64,000 nt of DNA from Chryseobacterium candidae (GCF_004916905.1 NZ_SDLV01000015.1:122353-186352); one strand, 5' to 3'; numbered from the stretch's first letter, positions 17,940 through 27,149 are shown. Made by a program: numbers and translations. Notes: generated from the letters alone by a model not told the origin.

Positions 17940-18704
17940 ATGAAAAAGATAATAACAATTTTAATTTCGTTCTTTCTATTATCCTGTCAAGGACAGAAAA
18001 AAGAAGAAGAAAAAAACAGTAAAAAAGAAACATCAACATCTGAAGTTTCAAGCAAGTCAGATAACACTAAAAACCTACTTCAATTAACTAAAATCAATTG
18101 TTACGAAGAAAGTACAGAATCAACAAATTATACATTAAACTGTAAAAACTTCACTGTCTCAAATACCCTTATTGAAGGAAGTGATCAAAACAGATATGAA
18201 CTTATAACTTTTGTTTTTAATGACATAGAGAAGGCTATAATTAGGAAAATCAATAATGAAGATCTGGAAACCTCTTCTCCTATTGTATATTTTTCAAATA
18301 CCTCTAAAAACTATATCATCTTCTTTCCTATAAATGGTGAAAACCATTTTGGGTGGAAATTATATCTGTATAAAAATAAAGTTTTATACCCGTTGGGACA
18401 AAGGGTATTGTATTGGAAACCAGATTATGAAGAATCTAATATTAATTATTCTGATATATTAAAAATCTATGAAACAGGAGATAATATTCTTGTTCAAATA
18501 CCAAGTAAGTACATTATTAAAAATGATAATGATTACCAAAATTATCCTAATTATTTAGATGGAAAATATTATGAGAAGGAAGAGAAATCCTACTTTGAAT
18601 TTTCAATATCAAAAATAGAATATTACAAAAAGTATAAAAATGGACTTTTTGAAGGAGATTATAATAAAATGATTAATAATAAAATAATTGACTTAATAAA
18701 ATAA
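17940..18704 (+). CDS. Lipoprotein, candidate immunity protein 1
   Basis: The Met at 17940 (MKKIITILISFFLLSC) is preferred over one 18 bases upstream, because it starts exactly at a lipoprotein signal with lipobox LLSC. The 254-aa protein has a Lys/Glu/Ser-rich linker after the cysteine and a beta-rich C-terminal domain that I cannot name. It begins 8 bases after the effector stop codon. Periplasmic lipoproteins directly after a cell-wall-cutting effector are usually its immunity proteins; that role is inferred. Codon use is strongly A/T biased, like the 3' half of the effector. Confidence 0.72.
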   Translation: MKKIITILISFFLLSCQGQKKEEEKNSKKETSTSEVSSKSDNTKNLLQLTKINCYEESTESTNYTLNCKNFTVSNTLIEGSDQNRYELITFVFNDIEKAIIRKINNEDLETSSPIVYFSNTSKNYIIFFPINGENHFGWKLYLYKNKVLYPLGQRVLYWKPDYEESNINYSDILKIYETGDNILVQIPSKYIIKNDNDYQNYPNYLDGKYYEKEEKSYFEFSISKIEYYKKYKNGLFEGDYNKMINNKIIDLIK

Positions 18705-18809
18705 GCCATTCATAAGTATAGAATATCTGATAGATTTTCTATGAATGCTCACTTCAATTTATTATAAATTAGAGACCATAAAATCACTGAATGTAAAAAC
18801 TTTGAATTA

Positions 18810-19901
18810 ATGAAGGGTATATTATTTATAGCAATTTTAGCATTTTCGACCGTAGCTTCATGTCAAAAAAATCCAGATAACTTAGTAAATATTCCTACTC
18901 AAAAAAATTTAAATGAATTTCTAAAAATCACATTGTCTGAAGGTGAGAATATTTTCATTGGAAAATTGAATACTATAAACAATTCTCCACGTGAAGATTT
19001 CGAAATCAAGAATATTAAAGATTCTATTTTTGTATATAAAAATTTTATAGAATCAGATAACTTTGATGGTAAGAAGATTATTATTGAAAAAAGTAATTCC
19101 TTAATAAAAAAAATTGATCTAATTTATAAAGTAGCTCTTTTTTTTAATGGAACTGAAAAAGCTAATAAATTTATTCCCTTAAACTTCAATATACCTGTTA
19201 CTATTGATAAAAATTCTACAATTCCTTTATTTTCAAAACTGAAAAATAATAAAGAATTACAAAATTTTATTGTTAAAAATAATTCAAAAATAAAAGAAAA
19301 GGCTTATGAATATTATATAAATTATTACTCTAATATTCCTGACGAAGAACTTAAAACTTGCTGTATTACAGATTTTAATAATTATAACAAACTTAAAAAT
19401 ATAAATAAGAATTCTATTGCCGCATTGGATATAGAAAAAGATTTAGGAATGTATATTGATTATGAATCTATAATAATTAATTTAATTGGTAGCCCCCTTA
19501 AAAAATCTATTATTTTCACAAAAAATATTGACAGCAATACACCTGACAATCAAAGTATTAAAAATACAGAATTTACAACTAGCAATAATGATTGGAAAGG
19601 CTCTTATAAAATTTCAACCAAGGCCATCAGTCAATTTGATAATAATGAAACAAATATTCTTTATTCAATAACGGTCGAATCGAACCAAAAAGCAATTTTA
19701 AGTATTGGAGCAGAAAATGTGGAAGATTATTGGTGTGAAGGAGAATATCGTTTAATTAAGGAGGATAATATTTTACATGCAAAAGGAAAATGTGATCAAG
19801 ATGATATCGATGACTTTTATTTAAAAAATGAGAATAAAAAATATTTTATAAAAAGTAAGAGATTTATAAATAAAGATTGGCAGGAATTAGAAAAAGAATA
19901 A
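18810..19901 (+). CDS. Lipoprotein, candidate immunity protein 2
   Basis: The 363-aa protein has a lipoprotein signal (MKGILFIAILAFSTVASC). A helical middle region is followed by a C-terminal domain starting near residue 258 with NDWKGSYKIS, which resembles the domain of the fourth lipoprotein (IDFWKGEYYF) in this cluster. The family is not recognised. It lies about 100 bases after the first lipoprotein and 10 bases before the next, on the same strand and equally A/T rich. Confidence 0.7.
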   Translation: MKGILFIAILAFSTVASCQKNPDNLVNIPTQKNLNEFLKITLSEGENIFIGKLNTINNSPREDFEIKNIKDSIFVYKNFIESDNFDGKKIIIEKSNSLIKKIDLIYKVALFFNGTEKANKFIPLNFNIPVTIDKNSTIPLFSKLKNNKELQNFIVKNNSKIKEKAYEYYINYYSNIPDEELKTCCITDFNNYNKLKNINKNSIAALDIEKDLGMYIDYESIIINLIGSPLKKSIIFTKNIDSNTPDNQSIKNTEFTTSNNDWKGSYKISTKAISQFDNNETNILYSITVESNQKAILSIGAENVEDYWCEGEYRLIKEDNILHAKGKCDQDDIDDFYLKNENKKYFIKSKRFINKDWQELEKE

Positions 19902-19911
19902 ATAAAACTCA

Positions 19912-21009
19912 ATGATGAAATCCTTTTTAATTCTATTATCATTTATATTCTTTTCTTGTTCAGGCAAGCAAGAAGAGAATATAATAGAAACAGAAATAAT
20001 TGAAAGTTATTTTACCAATCAAAAATTCAAAAATACCAAGGAAAATTTTGATAAAATAAATATGGATTTACTTGGTATCAAATCTGATAAACTTCAAGAC
20101 GGATATAATAATATTTTAATTTTTAATGAGGCTACCAATTATCAGATATCAAAGGAGGGAAAATATATTAAAATAGGTAATGATATTATACCTGATTTAG
20201 ATAATGTTAGGGCAAGCATAAATAATAATCAAAAATATCCTTATTTTGAGGAATTATTAACTCTGAATAAAATTATTTATCAGAATGATTTAACATCGAT
20301 TTTAAGTGTAGCAACTAAAAATCCTGGTCTTGCAACTGATTTAGTAGTCTTATTTAATTATGAAAAAAATGAAACCCTTTTTAACTCTGCGGTTAAAAAT
20401 ATTCAAAGCTGGGATGATATTGAACAAAGTTCCAGGCTAGCATTTATATTTTATAATAACAATACAAATTCATCTAAAATTAGAGAAAAACTATTAGAAA
20501 GTTTAAAATCCAAAGATTCTTTTCTGTATGTATTAACAACTTATCTTGCTGATAATAAAGATACTATTATAAAAACAAATGGTATTGAACATTCTTCAAT
20601 AGAGAAGGCTATTGCTTATCTTTTACAACTTGGCTTTACAGGTAAGGAAAATGTTGATATCCAATCTGACAAATCATACTTACTATTAAATAATGTCTAT
20701 ATTTCTCACCCAGAACTAAAGAAATCTTTTCAAAAAAATAATTATTATGGTTATACTTCCCTTGAAAAATACTCAAAAGATTATGGTCTTCTTCAGGAAG
20801 ATAATCAAGAAAAAAAATATTCAACAATAGTAGATCCAGACGGTTTTACTAATCTAAGAAAAGATAAAAATACAACAGCACAAATTCTTCAAAAGATTAA
20901 AACCGGTGAACAAGTAGAAGTTTTAGATCAAAACGGAGATTGGTGGTTAGTGGTTTCTAAAGAAGGTAAAAAAGGATATGTTCACAAAAGCAGGATAAAA
21001 TCTGAATAA
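19912..21009 (+). CDS. Lipoprotein with C-terminal SH3 domain, candidate immunity protein 3
   Basis: The 365-aa protein starts with a lipoprotein signal (MMKSFLILLSFIFFSC). Residues 20-300 are mostly helical and unassigned. A bacterial SH3 domain covers about residues 305-363 (DPDGFTNLRKDKNTTAQILQ, then GDWWLVVSKEGKKGYVHKS). Such SH3 domains often bind cell-wall peptides, so this lipoprotein could shield or compete for peptidoglycan near the effector's target. It is part of the row of four lipoproteins behind the effector. An alternative is a general cell-envelope lipoprotein unrelated to immunity. Confidence 0.75.
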   Translation: MMKSFLILLSFIFFSCSGKQEENIIETEIIESYFTNQKFKNTKENFDKINMDLLGIKSDKLQDGYNNILIFNEATNYQISKEGKYIKIGNDIIPDLDNVRASINNNQKYPYFEELLTLNKIIYQNDLTSILSVATKNPGLATDLVVLFNYEKNETLFNSAVKNIQSWDDIEQSSRLAFIFYNNNTNSSKIREKLLESLKSKDSFLYVLTTYLADNKDTIIKTNGIEHSSIEKAIAYLLQLGFTGKENVDIQSDKSYLLLNNVYISHPELKKSFQKNNYYGYTSLEKYSKDYGLLQEDNQEKKYSTIVDPDGFTNLRKDKNTTAQILQKIKTGEQVEVLDQNGDWWLVVSKEGKKGYVHKSRIKSE

Positions 21010-21022
21010 ATAACTTAATCAA

Positions 21023-21523
21023 ATGATGAAAAACTTTTTAATTTCACTATCGCTCATATTTCTATCATACTCATGTGAGCAGAAAAAAGAGCAAAAAAGC
21101 ATAACTGCAATAAATAAGACAGAATTAAACAAAACTGACTCCTTAATTTCTCATAATGAAAATGAGTCATCAACAGTAGTAACAGATAATAATTTTAAAA
21201 AAAATAATATTGATTTCTGGAAAGGAGAATATTATTTTGAAGCATCAAATAGAGACGAAGCAAAAACTGTTTTTAACATTACAATAAATTCTCTTGAAGA
21301 CATTTCTATAGATGTTACTGAAGAAGGAACAACAAATAAATATTCTAAATTAAATGCTGAAGAAGTTAATCATCAAAAAATTAAAATAAAGTATGATGAT
21401 TCTTCTGATGAGATGGGAATTATTTACATTGAAAAATCAGATGACAATTACTTTATTTCAGGAAATCCCATATACTTTATAAACCCCGGAAATAATGAGA
21501 TGCCTTTACAGAAATTGAAATAA
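21023..21523 (+). CDS. Lipoprotein, candidate immunity protein 4
   Basis: The 166-aa protein has a lipoprotein signal (MMKNFLISLSLIFLSYSC), a Lys/Glu/Ser-rich linker and a small beta domain beginning FWKGEYYFEA near residue 65. That domain resembles the C-terminal part of the second lipoprotein in the row, suggesting duplication. It closes the effector island, 14 bases after the SH3 lipoprotein. Function is inferred only from position. Confidence 0.7.
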   Translation: MMKNFLISLSLIFLSYSCEQKKEQKSITAINKTELNKTDSLISHNENESSTVVTDNNFKKNNIDFWKGEYYFEASNRDEAKTVFNITINSLEDISIDVTEEGTTNKYSKLNAEEVNHQKIKIKYDDSSDEMGIIYIEKSDDNYFISGNPIYFINPGNNEMPLQKLK

Positions 21524-21640
21524 TAGGATGCTAGAACTGATGCAGCAATGTAAAAGCCTAAAAACCATCCTCAAAAAACCAATTCCCCCCATCTATATAC
21601 AATTTCGAAAAGAAATTTCGTTTCATTTAAAAAATATTTT

Positions 21641-21648
21641 TACCTTTG
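21641..21648 (+). promoter_or_regulatory. -7 promoter element of tyrA leader
   Basis: TACCTTTG is an exact TAnnTTTG match 133 bases before the tyrA start. A terminator lies between this promoter and tyrA, which is the layout of an attenuator. Confidence 0.6.
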
Positions 21649-21652
21649 CTAC

Positions 21653-21709
21653 GTGAATTTTAACAACGGAACATATTATTATAGAATTTTTACCTCAGCT
21701 CTGGGATAG
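21653..21709 (+). CDS. Candidate tyrA leader peptide (18 aa, GTG start)
   Basis: Translation from GTG gives MNFNNGTYYYRIFTSALG and then a stop. It holds three consecutive Tyr codons (TAT TAT TAT) and two Phe codons, just upstream of a strong terminator and of the tyrosine biosynthesis gene tyrA. This is the expected form of an attenuation leader. Against it, the GTG is almost at the predicted transcription start, so translation would be nearly leaderless. Confidence 0.4.
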   Translation: MNFNNGTYYYRIFTSALG

Positions 21710-21730
21710 GGATTCTTATGAATATAATTT

Positions 21731-21760
21731 AAAACCTCGTCCTAGGGACGAGGTTTTTTT
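21731..21760 (+). terminator. Intrinsic terminator between promoter and tyrA (attenuator)
   Basis: Stem AAAACCTCGTCC/GGACGAGGTTTT with a TAG loop is followed by T residues. It ends 21 bases before the tyrA start codon, so full termination would silence tyrA. Confidence 0.85.
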
Positions 21761-21781
21761 ATTTTAAAAAATGTAAAAAAG

Positions 21782-22624
21782 ATGAAAATAAGTATTATTG
21801 GAGTGGGATTAATCGGAGGTTCGATGGCTTTGAAATTAAGAGAGAAAAACATCGCCGGCTTCATCTACGGAATCGATAACAATACACAGCATATCAGTGA
21901 CGCATTGGAAATTAAAATCATTGATGCAGGAGTAGATCTTGAACATGGAATTAAAAATTCGGATCTGATTATTCTTGCTATTCCTGTAGATGCTGCACGA
22001 AAACTATTGCCTTCTGTTCTGGATCTTGTGTCTGACCAGCAGACCGTAATGGATGCAGGCTCTACCAAAGCAGGAATTGTAAATGCTGTGAAAGACCATC
22101 CGAAGCGTTCAAGATTTGTAGCGTTTCACCCAATGTGGGGAACAGAAAACAATGGTCCAAAATCTGCCATTGCAGAAAGTTTCTCGGGAAAAGCAGGTGT
22201 CATCTGCAACAAAGAAGAATCAGCTGATGATGCTCTGGCTACCGTTGAAAAAGTAGTCCATGCTCTGGATATGCACATGATTTATATGAATGCAGAAGAT
22301 CATGATGTTCATACCGCTTATATTTCCCATATCTCCCATATCACATCTTACGCCCTTGCCAATACCGTATTGGAAAAAGAACGTGAAGAAGAAACGATTT
22401 TTCAGCTTGCCAGTTCCGGTTTTTCAAGTACCGTTCGTCTTGCCAAGTCGCATCCGGAAATGTGGGTTCCTATCTTTAAACAAAACAAAGAAAATGTACT
22501 GGACGTTCTGAACGAACATATCACTCAGCTCAGAAAATTTAAATCTGCGCTTGAAAAAGAAAACTATGAATATCTGGAGGAATTGATTTCCAACGCCAAC
22601 AGAATCAGAGGAATTTTAAGATAA
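21782..22624 (+). CDS. tyrA: Prephenate dehydrogenase
   Basis: TyrA converts prephenate to 4-hydroxyphenylpyruvate with NAD in the tyrosine branch. The 280-aa protein has the NAD-binding glycine motif GVGLIGGSMALKL (7-19), the conserved VMDAGSTK, HPMWGTENNGP and DHDVHTAYISHISH blocks, and the helical C-terminal domain. It is monofunctional, with no chorismate mutase or ACT domain. The probable attenuator in front suggests control by charged tRNA-Tyr. It is the only aromatic pathway gene in the window. Confidence 0.94.
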   Translation: MKISIIGVGLIGGSMALKLREKNIAGFIYGIDNNTQHISDALEIKIIDAGVDLEHGIKNSDLIILAIPVDAARKLLPSVLDLVSDQQTVMDAGSTKAGIVNAVKDHPKRSRFVAFHPMWGTENNGPKSAIAESFSGKAGVICNKEESADDALATVEKVVHALDMHMIYMNAEDHDVHTAYISHISHITSYALANTVLEKEREEETIFQLASSGFSSTVRLAKSHPEMWVPIFKQNKENVLDVLNEHITQLRKFKSALEKENYEYLEELISNANRIRGILR

Positions 22625-22677
22625 AATCCTTTATACGATACTAAAAGCCCGACGGTTTTTACTTTTATTTTATTAAG

Positions 22678-22712
22678 AAACCCTTAGTCATTGTGGCTAA
22701 GGGTTTTATATT
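22678..22712 (+). terminator. Terminator after tyrA
   Basis: Stem AAACCCTTAG/CTAAGGGTTT with a 9-nt loop is followed by TTATATTTT. It lies between the convergent tyrA and sdaA genes. Confidence 0.8.
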
Positions 22713-22732
22713 TTGAAATAAAATGATTTCTA

Positions 22733-24151
22733 TTAACATTCCGGAACATTGACTGCAATGGCCAGTCCGCCTTCCGAAGTTTCTTTAAAACGGTCGCTCA
22801 TCGACTGAGCGGTTTCCCACATGGTCAGAATCACTTCATCCAATGTTACTTTTGCTTTGGTGGGATCACTTTCCAATGCGATATTGGCTGCGGTAATCGC
22901 TTTCATCGCGCCCATCGTATTCCTTTCAATACATGGAATCTGTACCAGCCCTTTAATTGGATCGCAGGTTAATCCAAGGTGATGTTCCATCGCAATTTCT
23001 GCCGCCATCAATACCTGTCCTACACTTCCTCCTAAGATTTCTGTAAGTCCGGCTGCTGCCATTGCAGAAGATACTCCGATTTCCGCCTGACATCCTCCCA
23101 TTGCTGCAGAAATGGTTGCATTTTTCTTGAATAAGGTCCCGATTTCTCCTGCCACAAGCAGGAATCTTATAATATCCTCCTCACTCGTAAATGGTGTAAA
23201 TGCCTGAGAATACATCAATACTGCAGGAATAACTCCACTCGCTCCATTGGTAGGTGCGGTAATAATCCTTCCGAAACTTGCATTTTCTTCATTCACTGCC
23301 AGTGCAAAACAGGCAATCCATTTGTTGATATTGGTAAAGTTTTCTTCAGCGTCTACTACCTGCTGAAACCATTCGTCTTTGTTTTTATAGATTTTATCTC
23401 CGAGCAGCTTTCTGTTGATTCCTGCGGCTCTTCGGGAAACATTCAGTCCGCCAGGAAGAATTCCTTCCTTATTGACCCCTTTATAAATACATTCTTTGAT
23501 CTGCTGCCAGATATAAAGTGCTTCCTGTCTCGTTTCTTCCTGAGTTCTCCAGCTTTCTTCATTCATGAAAATCAAATCTGACATTTTATCAAATCCCAGC
23601 TTTTCACAATATTTTGCGATATCCGAAGCTTTATGACAAGGATACAATGTACGTACACACTGCTTTTGAATAGAGTTTTTTTCCTGGCTGGCAATGAAAC
23701 CACCTCCTACAGAATAAAAATCCTGCACAAGCTCTGTTCCGTCTTCGAAAACAGCTCTGAAGATCATTCCGTTCGGATGAAAATCAAGGCTCTTTTTCAT
23801 GTTTAAAATCAAATGATGTCCGTAGATAAACGGAATTACCTTTTCACCACCAAGATTAATGGTTTGAGTACTCTTGATGTATTCTATTTTTTCATCAATT
23901 TTTGAAGTATTGATCGTTTTAAAATCCTCCCCGTTCAACCCAAGCATTCCTGCAATATCAGTTCCGTGACCAATCCCCGTTTTTGCGAGTGAGCCAAAAA
24001 ATTCAAGAAAAACCTCTTTAACTTCTTCTATTGATCTTTCTCTTTTAATAATCCTGATAAATGCAGCCGCTGCATTCCAAGGTCCCATTGTATGCGAACT
24101 GGATGGGCCTATTCCTACCTTAATAATTTCAAAAACCGATATTGATTCCAT
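22733..24151 (-). CDS. sdaA: L-serine ammonia-lyase (iron-sulfur type)
   Basis: This cytoplasmic [4Fe-4S] enzyme deaminates L-serine to pyruvate. The 472-aa single-chain form contains the N-terminal beta domain (SVFEIIKVGIGPSSSHTMGP) and the alpha domain with APTNGASGVIPAV, MGGCQAEIGVSSAMAAAGL and VQIPCIERNTMGAMKA. Length and order match the fused SdaA/SdaB family. It is convergent with tyrA and the first of a minus-strand run. Confidence 0.95.
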   Translation of the reverse strand: MESISVFEIIKVGIGPSSSHTMGPWNAAAAFIRIIKRERSIEEVKEVFLEFFGSLAKTGIGHGTDIAGMLGLNGEDFKTINTSKIDEKIEYIKSTQTINLGGEKVIPFIYGHHLILNMKKSLDFHPNGMIFRAVFEDGTELVQDFYSVGGGFIASQEKNSIQKQCVRTLYPCHKASDIAKYCEKLGFDKMSDLIFMNEESWRTQEETRQEALYIWQQIKECIYKGVNKEGILPGGLNVSRRAAGINRKLLGDKIYKNKDEWFQQVVDAEENFTNINKWIACFALAVNEENASFGRIITAPTNGASGVIPAVLMYSQAFTPFTSEEDIIRFLLVAGEIGTLFKKNATISAAMGGCQAEIGVSSAMAAAGLTEILGGSVGQVLMAAEIAMEHHLGLTCDPIKGLVQIPCIERNTMGAMKAITAANIALESDPTKAKVTLDEVILTMWETAQSMSDRFKETSEGGLAIAVNVPEC

Positions 24152-24251
24152 AAATGATTCGTCATTTTCCTCAAAAACAAAGATACATGATAAATCCTAA
24201 AATCAATCTTCAAATTTTTAATGAAATCAACATATCATCACAATATAGAAA

Positions 24252-25595
24252 CTATTGCAGGCATTCCTCATGCTGAGAAAGATCAAGTCCTTTATTTTCG
24301 GACTCTTCGGAAACTCTTAATGTGATTATTGAATCAGTAAGTTTATATAAAATTAATGAACCTAAAAAAGTAAAAACAGATACCAAAACAAGGGCTGCCA
24401 TATGATGAAGAAAAACATCAACTCCGCCATGAAGGAGACTAGCTTTTTCACCATGTGCAAAGATAGCGGTAAGGATCATTCCCATAATTCCTCCTACTCC
24501 ATGGCAGGCAAAAACATCCAGGGTATCATCTACTTTTTTTAAAACCTTCCAGTTCACCATCAGGTTAGAAACAATCGCAGTAATAAACCCGATAAAAAGG
24601 CTTTCCCGGATGCTTACAAAACCACATCCCGGAGTAATAGCAACAAGTCCCACTACAGCTCCGATACAGGCTCCCAAAGCGGAAACACTTCTCCCGTTGA
24701 TCCTGTCAAAAAAGATCCAGGTCATCATCGCGGAAGCAGACGCTATGGTGGTTGTTCCAAAAGCTGTAGCCGCAGAAGCAGAAGCACTCAAAGCAGATCC
24801 TGCATTAAATCCAAACCATCCGAACCACAACATTCCAGTTCCCAGAAGTACATACGGAATATTGGAAGGCTCATGGTGAGGGTTTTTCCGGTTTCCTACC
24901 ACCAAAGCGCCGGCAAGCGCAGCAAAACCGGCACTCATATGCACCACGGTTCCCCCTGCAAAGTCTTTCACCCCAAAATATTTGTTTAAAAGACCATCAG
25001 GATGCCATACCATATGACAAAGCGGTGTATAAATAAACAGGCTGAAAAGAACAATGAATAATAAATAAGATATAAAACGAACTCTTTCCGCAAAAGATCC
25101 GGTAATAATAGCCGGAGTGATAACCGCAAATTTCATCTGAAACAGGGCAAAAAGAATAAAAGGAATTGTGGGAGCCATCAGTTTATGAGGAAGATTTCCT
25201 ACTCCACTAAAAAAGGGGTAACTGAGCGGATTTCCAATGATACCGTAATGCTTTCCGGCAATTGTAATCCCGATAGATTCACCGAAGGATAGAGAAAACC
25301 CTACAACCACCCAAACCATGGAGATAACGCCTAAAGCAATAAAGCTCTGCAGCATGGTAGAAATTACATTTTTTCTCCCGACCATTCCTCCGTAAAAAAA
25401 GGAAAGCCCGGGAGTCATCAACAGGACAAGACCCGCAGCCGCCAGAATCCAGGCAACATCAGCACCTACAATTTTATCTTCACTTAAAAATTCTCCTGTA
25501 TCAGGAATATCCGCAGCCGGATTCCAGAACAAGCCGCCTATGGCAACGATTGCAATAACACAGAATGAGATGATCCATTTTAATCCTATTTTCAT
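24252..25595 (-). CDS. amt: Ammonium transporter
   Basis: This is an Amt/MEP/Rh-family channel for ammonium with about 11-12 membrane helices. I prefer the Met at 25595 (MKIGLKWIISFCVIAIVAIGG) to an upstream one at 25619, because it begins directly at the signal/first helix. The 447-aa protein carries LMTPGLSFFYGGMVGRKNVI, the DFAGGTVVHMSAG signature and FACHGVGGIMG. No glnK/PII gene adjoins it, which is unusual compared with many bacteria but common in scattered flavobacterial maps. Confidence 0.95.
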   Translation of the reverse strand: MKIGLKWIISFCVIAIVAIGGLFWNPAADIPDTGEFLSEDKIVGADVAWILAAAGLVLLMTPGLSFFYGGMVGRKNVISTMLQSFIALGVISMVWVVVGFSLSFGESIGITIAGKHYGIIGNPLSYPFFSGVGNLPHKLMAPTIPFILFALFQMKFAVITPAIITGSFAERVRFISYLLFIVLFSLFIYTPLCHMVWHPDGLLNKYFGVKDFAGGTVVHMSAGFAALAGALVVGNRKNPHHEPSNIPYVLLGTGMLWFGWFGFNAGSALSASASAATAFGTTTIASASAMMTWIFFDRINGRSVSALGACIGAVVGLVAITPGCGFVSIRESLFIGFITAIVSNLMVNWKVLKKVDDTLDVFACHGVGGIMGMILTAIFAHGEKASLLHGGVDVFLHHMAALVLVSVFTFLGSLILYKLTDSIITLRVSEESENKGLDLSQHEECLQ

Positions 25596-25679
25596 GAAAT
25601 TTATATTTAACCCTATCAAATTTAAACATAAATTCTATAAAAATCATATTTTTAAACCAAACACCCCTAAAAAAAATAT

Positions 25680-26345
25680 TCAACTAGTGGTTTTTTCTAT
25701 TTTTTCCGAAAACACTTCTTTCAGTATTTTGGAAACTTCTTTAGATTTGGTGGCCGGAAAAAGATGTGTCCCTCCTTTCACCACATAATTCGGATTGGAA
25801 TAGCGGATGGGGAAAACAATGTCTTTATCACCTAATATCTGAATGACATTGGGATTCTCCTCAAATTTCCATTCAGAAACCTTTTCTACGGACCATTTCA
25901 GATAATAAGGATCTCTTACTTTAAAATATTGAAGGAGTTTAGGATTTTTAGGATCAAAAAGCTTTCGGATCACAGCATATACATTAGCAGCTTTGTCGTT
26001 GAACAAGCTTACAGGAAGAATTCTTGGAATTTTGGTAACTTCACCTGTCCTGATGAATCTGGATTTTTCCCTGTCGGATTTTATACTTCCCAGGATCACC
26101 ACTTTTTCTGCAGGTTTCAGTTGATTGATCTCCTGAACAATAATTCCTCCGAAAGAATAGCCCAGCAGGCAGAAAGGCTCGGAATCATCTATTTTTTCCG
26201 CCATTCTTTTAACATAAGCACCGAAAGGCTCATTTTTTTCAGGAATAAGCCAGTCTATAAAAATCAATTCACAATGTTTGGGAAACTCTATTCTTTCAAG
26301 GACCTTGAAGTCTGCTCCCAGACCGCTTACGATATAAATTTTCAT
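25680..26345 (-). CDS. Alpha/beta-hydrolase family protein
   Basis: The 221-aa cytoplasmic protein has the alpha/beta-hydrolase layout: SGLGADFKVLERIEFP near the N-terminus, the nucleophile elbow LLGYSFGGIIVQE (Ser in GYSFG, about residue 84), an Asp in QILGDKDIVFP and a C-terminal His in VKGGTHLFP. These give a plausible Ser-Asp-His triad. The substrate is unknown. The gene lies 61 bases beyond the amt upstream region and could be transcribed ahead of amt. Confidence 0.85.
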   Translation of the reverse strand: MKIYIVSGLGADFKVLERIEFPKHCELIFIDWLIPEKNEPFGAYVKRMAEKIDDSEPFCLLGYSFGGIIVQEINQLKPAEKVVILGSIKSDREKSRFIRTGEVTKIPRILPVSLFNDKAANVYAVIRKLFDPKNPKLLQYFKVRDPYYLKWSVEKVSEWKFEENPNVIQILGDKDIVFPIRYSNPNYVVKGGTHLFPATKSKEVSKILKEVFSEKIEKTTS

Positions 26346-26472
26346 AGCACTAATTTATAAAAAATACGGAAACAAAAGAATGTACTCCTTAGATTTAACA
26401 GCGAGGCTGTTTAAACTTTTATAATCATTATTTTAACAACAAAAAGCACAAAAGTTTAAACAACTTTGGCAT

Positions 26473-26503
26473 TAAAAAAGAGCAATTCTCATGAACTGCT
26501 CTT
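26473..26503 (-). terminator. Terminator of the first YceI gene
   Basis: Stem AAGAGCA/TGCTCTT flanks a 12-nt loop and is followed by six T on the minus strand, 20 bases after the stop codon. Confidence 0.75.
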
Positions 26504-26522
26504 CTGTATTAATAAATACATC

Positions 26523-27149
26523 TTATTTTTTCTTTTTCGGAACCCTGTTCTCGTTATCCAGCATTTCTGTAGTAACTTTGAATTGGATATCCATTTCGTT
26601 CTTAATGAAATAATCTTTCAATGAAGACTGATAGAATACTTTAAAGTCTCTTCTGTTCAGAGAAAACTTTGCAGACTCAATAGAAGTTGTGAACTGAGTA
26701 ACGTATACATTGGCAGGGAAAGAAATTGTTTTTCTCACTCCTTTAAGGGTAAGGTCACCGTACACTGTAGAGTTGTATTCACTGTTTGCTAATGGAATAA
26801 TTTTAGTCAAATGGAATTTTGCAACAGGAAATTTTTTCACTTCAAAGAAGTTTGAGCTTTTCAGATCATTAGTAAGCTTGATCTGATCTTCATCAGACAC
26901 ATCGCCCGCCATCAGACTTCTCATATCTATTACAAACTCTCCATCTACCAGAACCGTATGGTCAAAGTTAAATTTTCCGCTTTTCAGTTTTACTGTTCCT
27001 GAATGGGATGTTTCTTCGGTTTTCACCACTTTATACCCCCACCATCTGATCTCTGATGAAGTCACTTTTGACACTTTATCAAATTTCTTCTGGGCAGAAA
27101 CAAACGACATGCTTGCGCACACCATAGCAAACAATAGTAATCTTTTCAT
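26523..27149 (-). CDS. YceI family lipocalin-like exported protein (paralogue 1)
   Basis: The 208-aa protein has a signal peptide (MKRLLLFAMVCASMSFVSAQ) and a YceI domain. Family features are SSEIRWWGYKVVKTEETSHSG, LKSGKFNF and DLTLKGVRKTISFPANVYV, with a C-terminal FKVTTEMLDN. YceI proteins are periplasmic lipocalin-like carriers of isoprenoid-type ligands. A basic tail (RVPKKKK) ends the protein. It is followed upstream by a second paralogue, so the two arose by tandem duplication; each has its own terminator. Confidence 0.9.
   Translation of the reverse strand: MKRLLLFAMVCASMSFVSAQKKFDKVSKVTSSEIRWWGYKVVKTEETSHSGTVKLKSGKFNFDHTVLVDGEFVIDMRSLMAGDVSDEDQIKLTNDLKSSNFFEVKKFPVAKFHLTKIIPLANSEYNSTVYGDLTLKGVRKTISFPANVYVTQFTTSIESAKFSLNRRDFKVFYQSSLKDYFIKNEMDIQFKVTTEMLDNENRVPKKKK

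Noticed and set aside
13446..21523. A complete type VI secretion locus
   Set aside because: Only tip-adaptor-like, effector and lipoprotein genes are present; no sheath, tube, baseplate or ATPase genes were found in the window.
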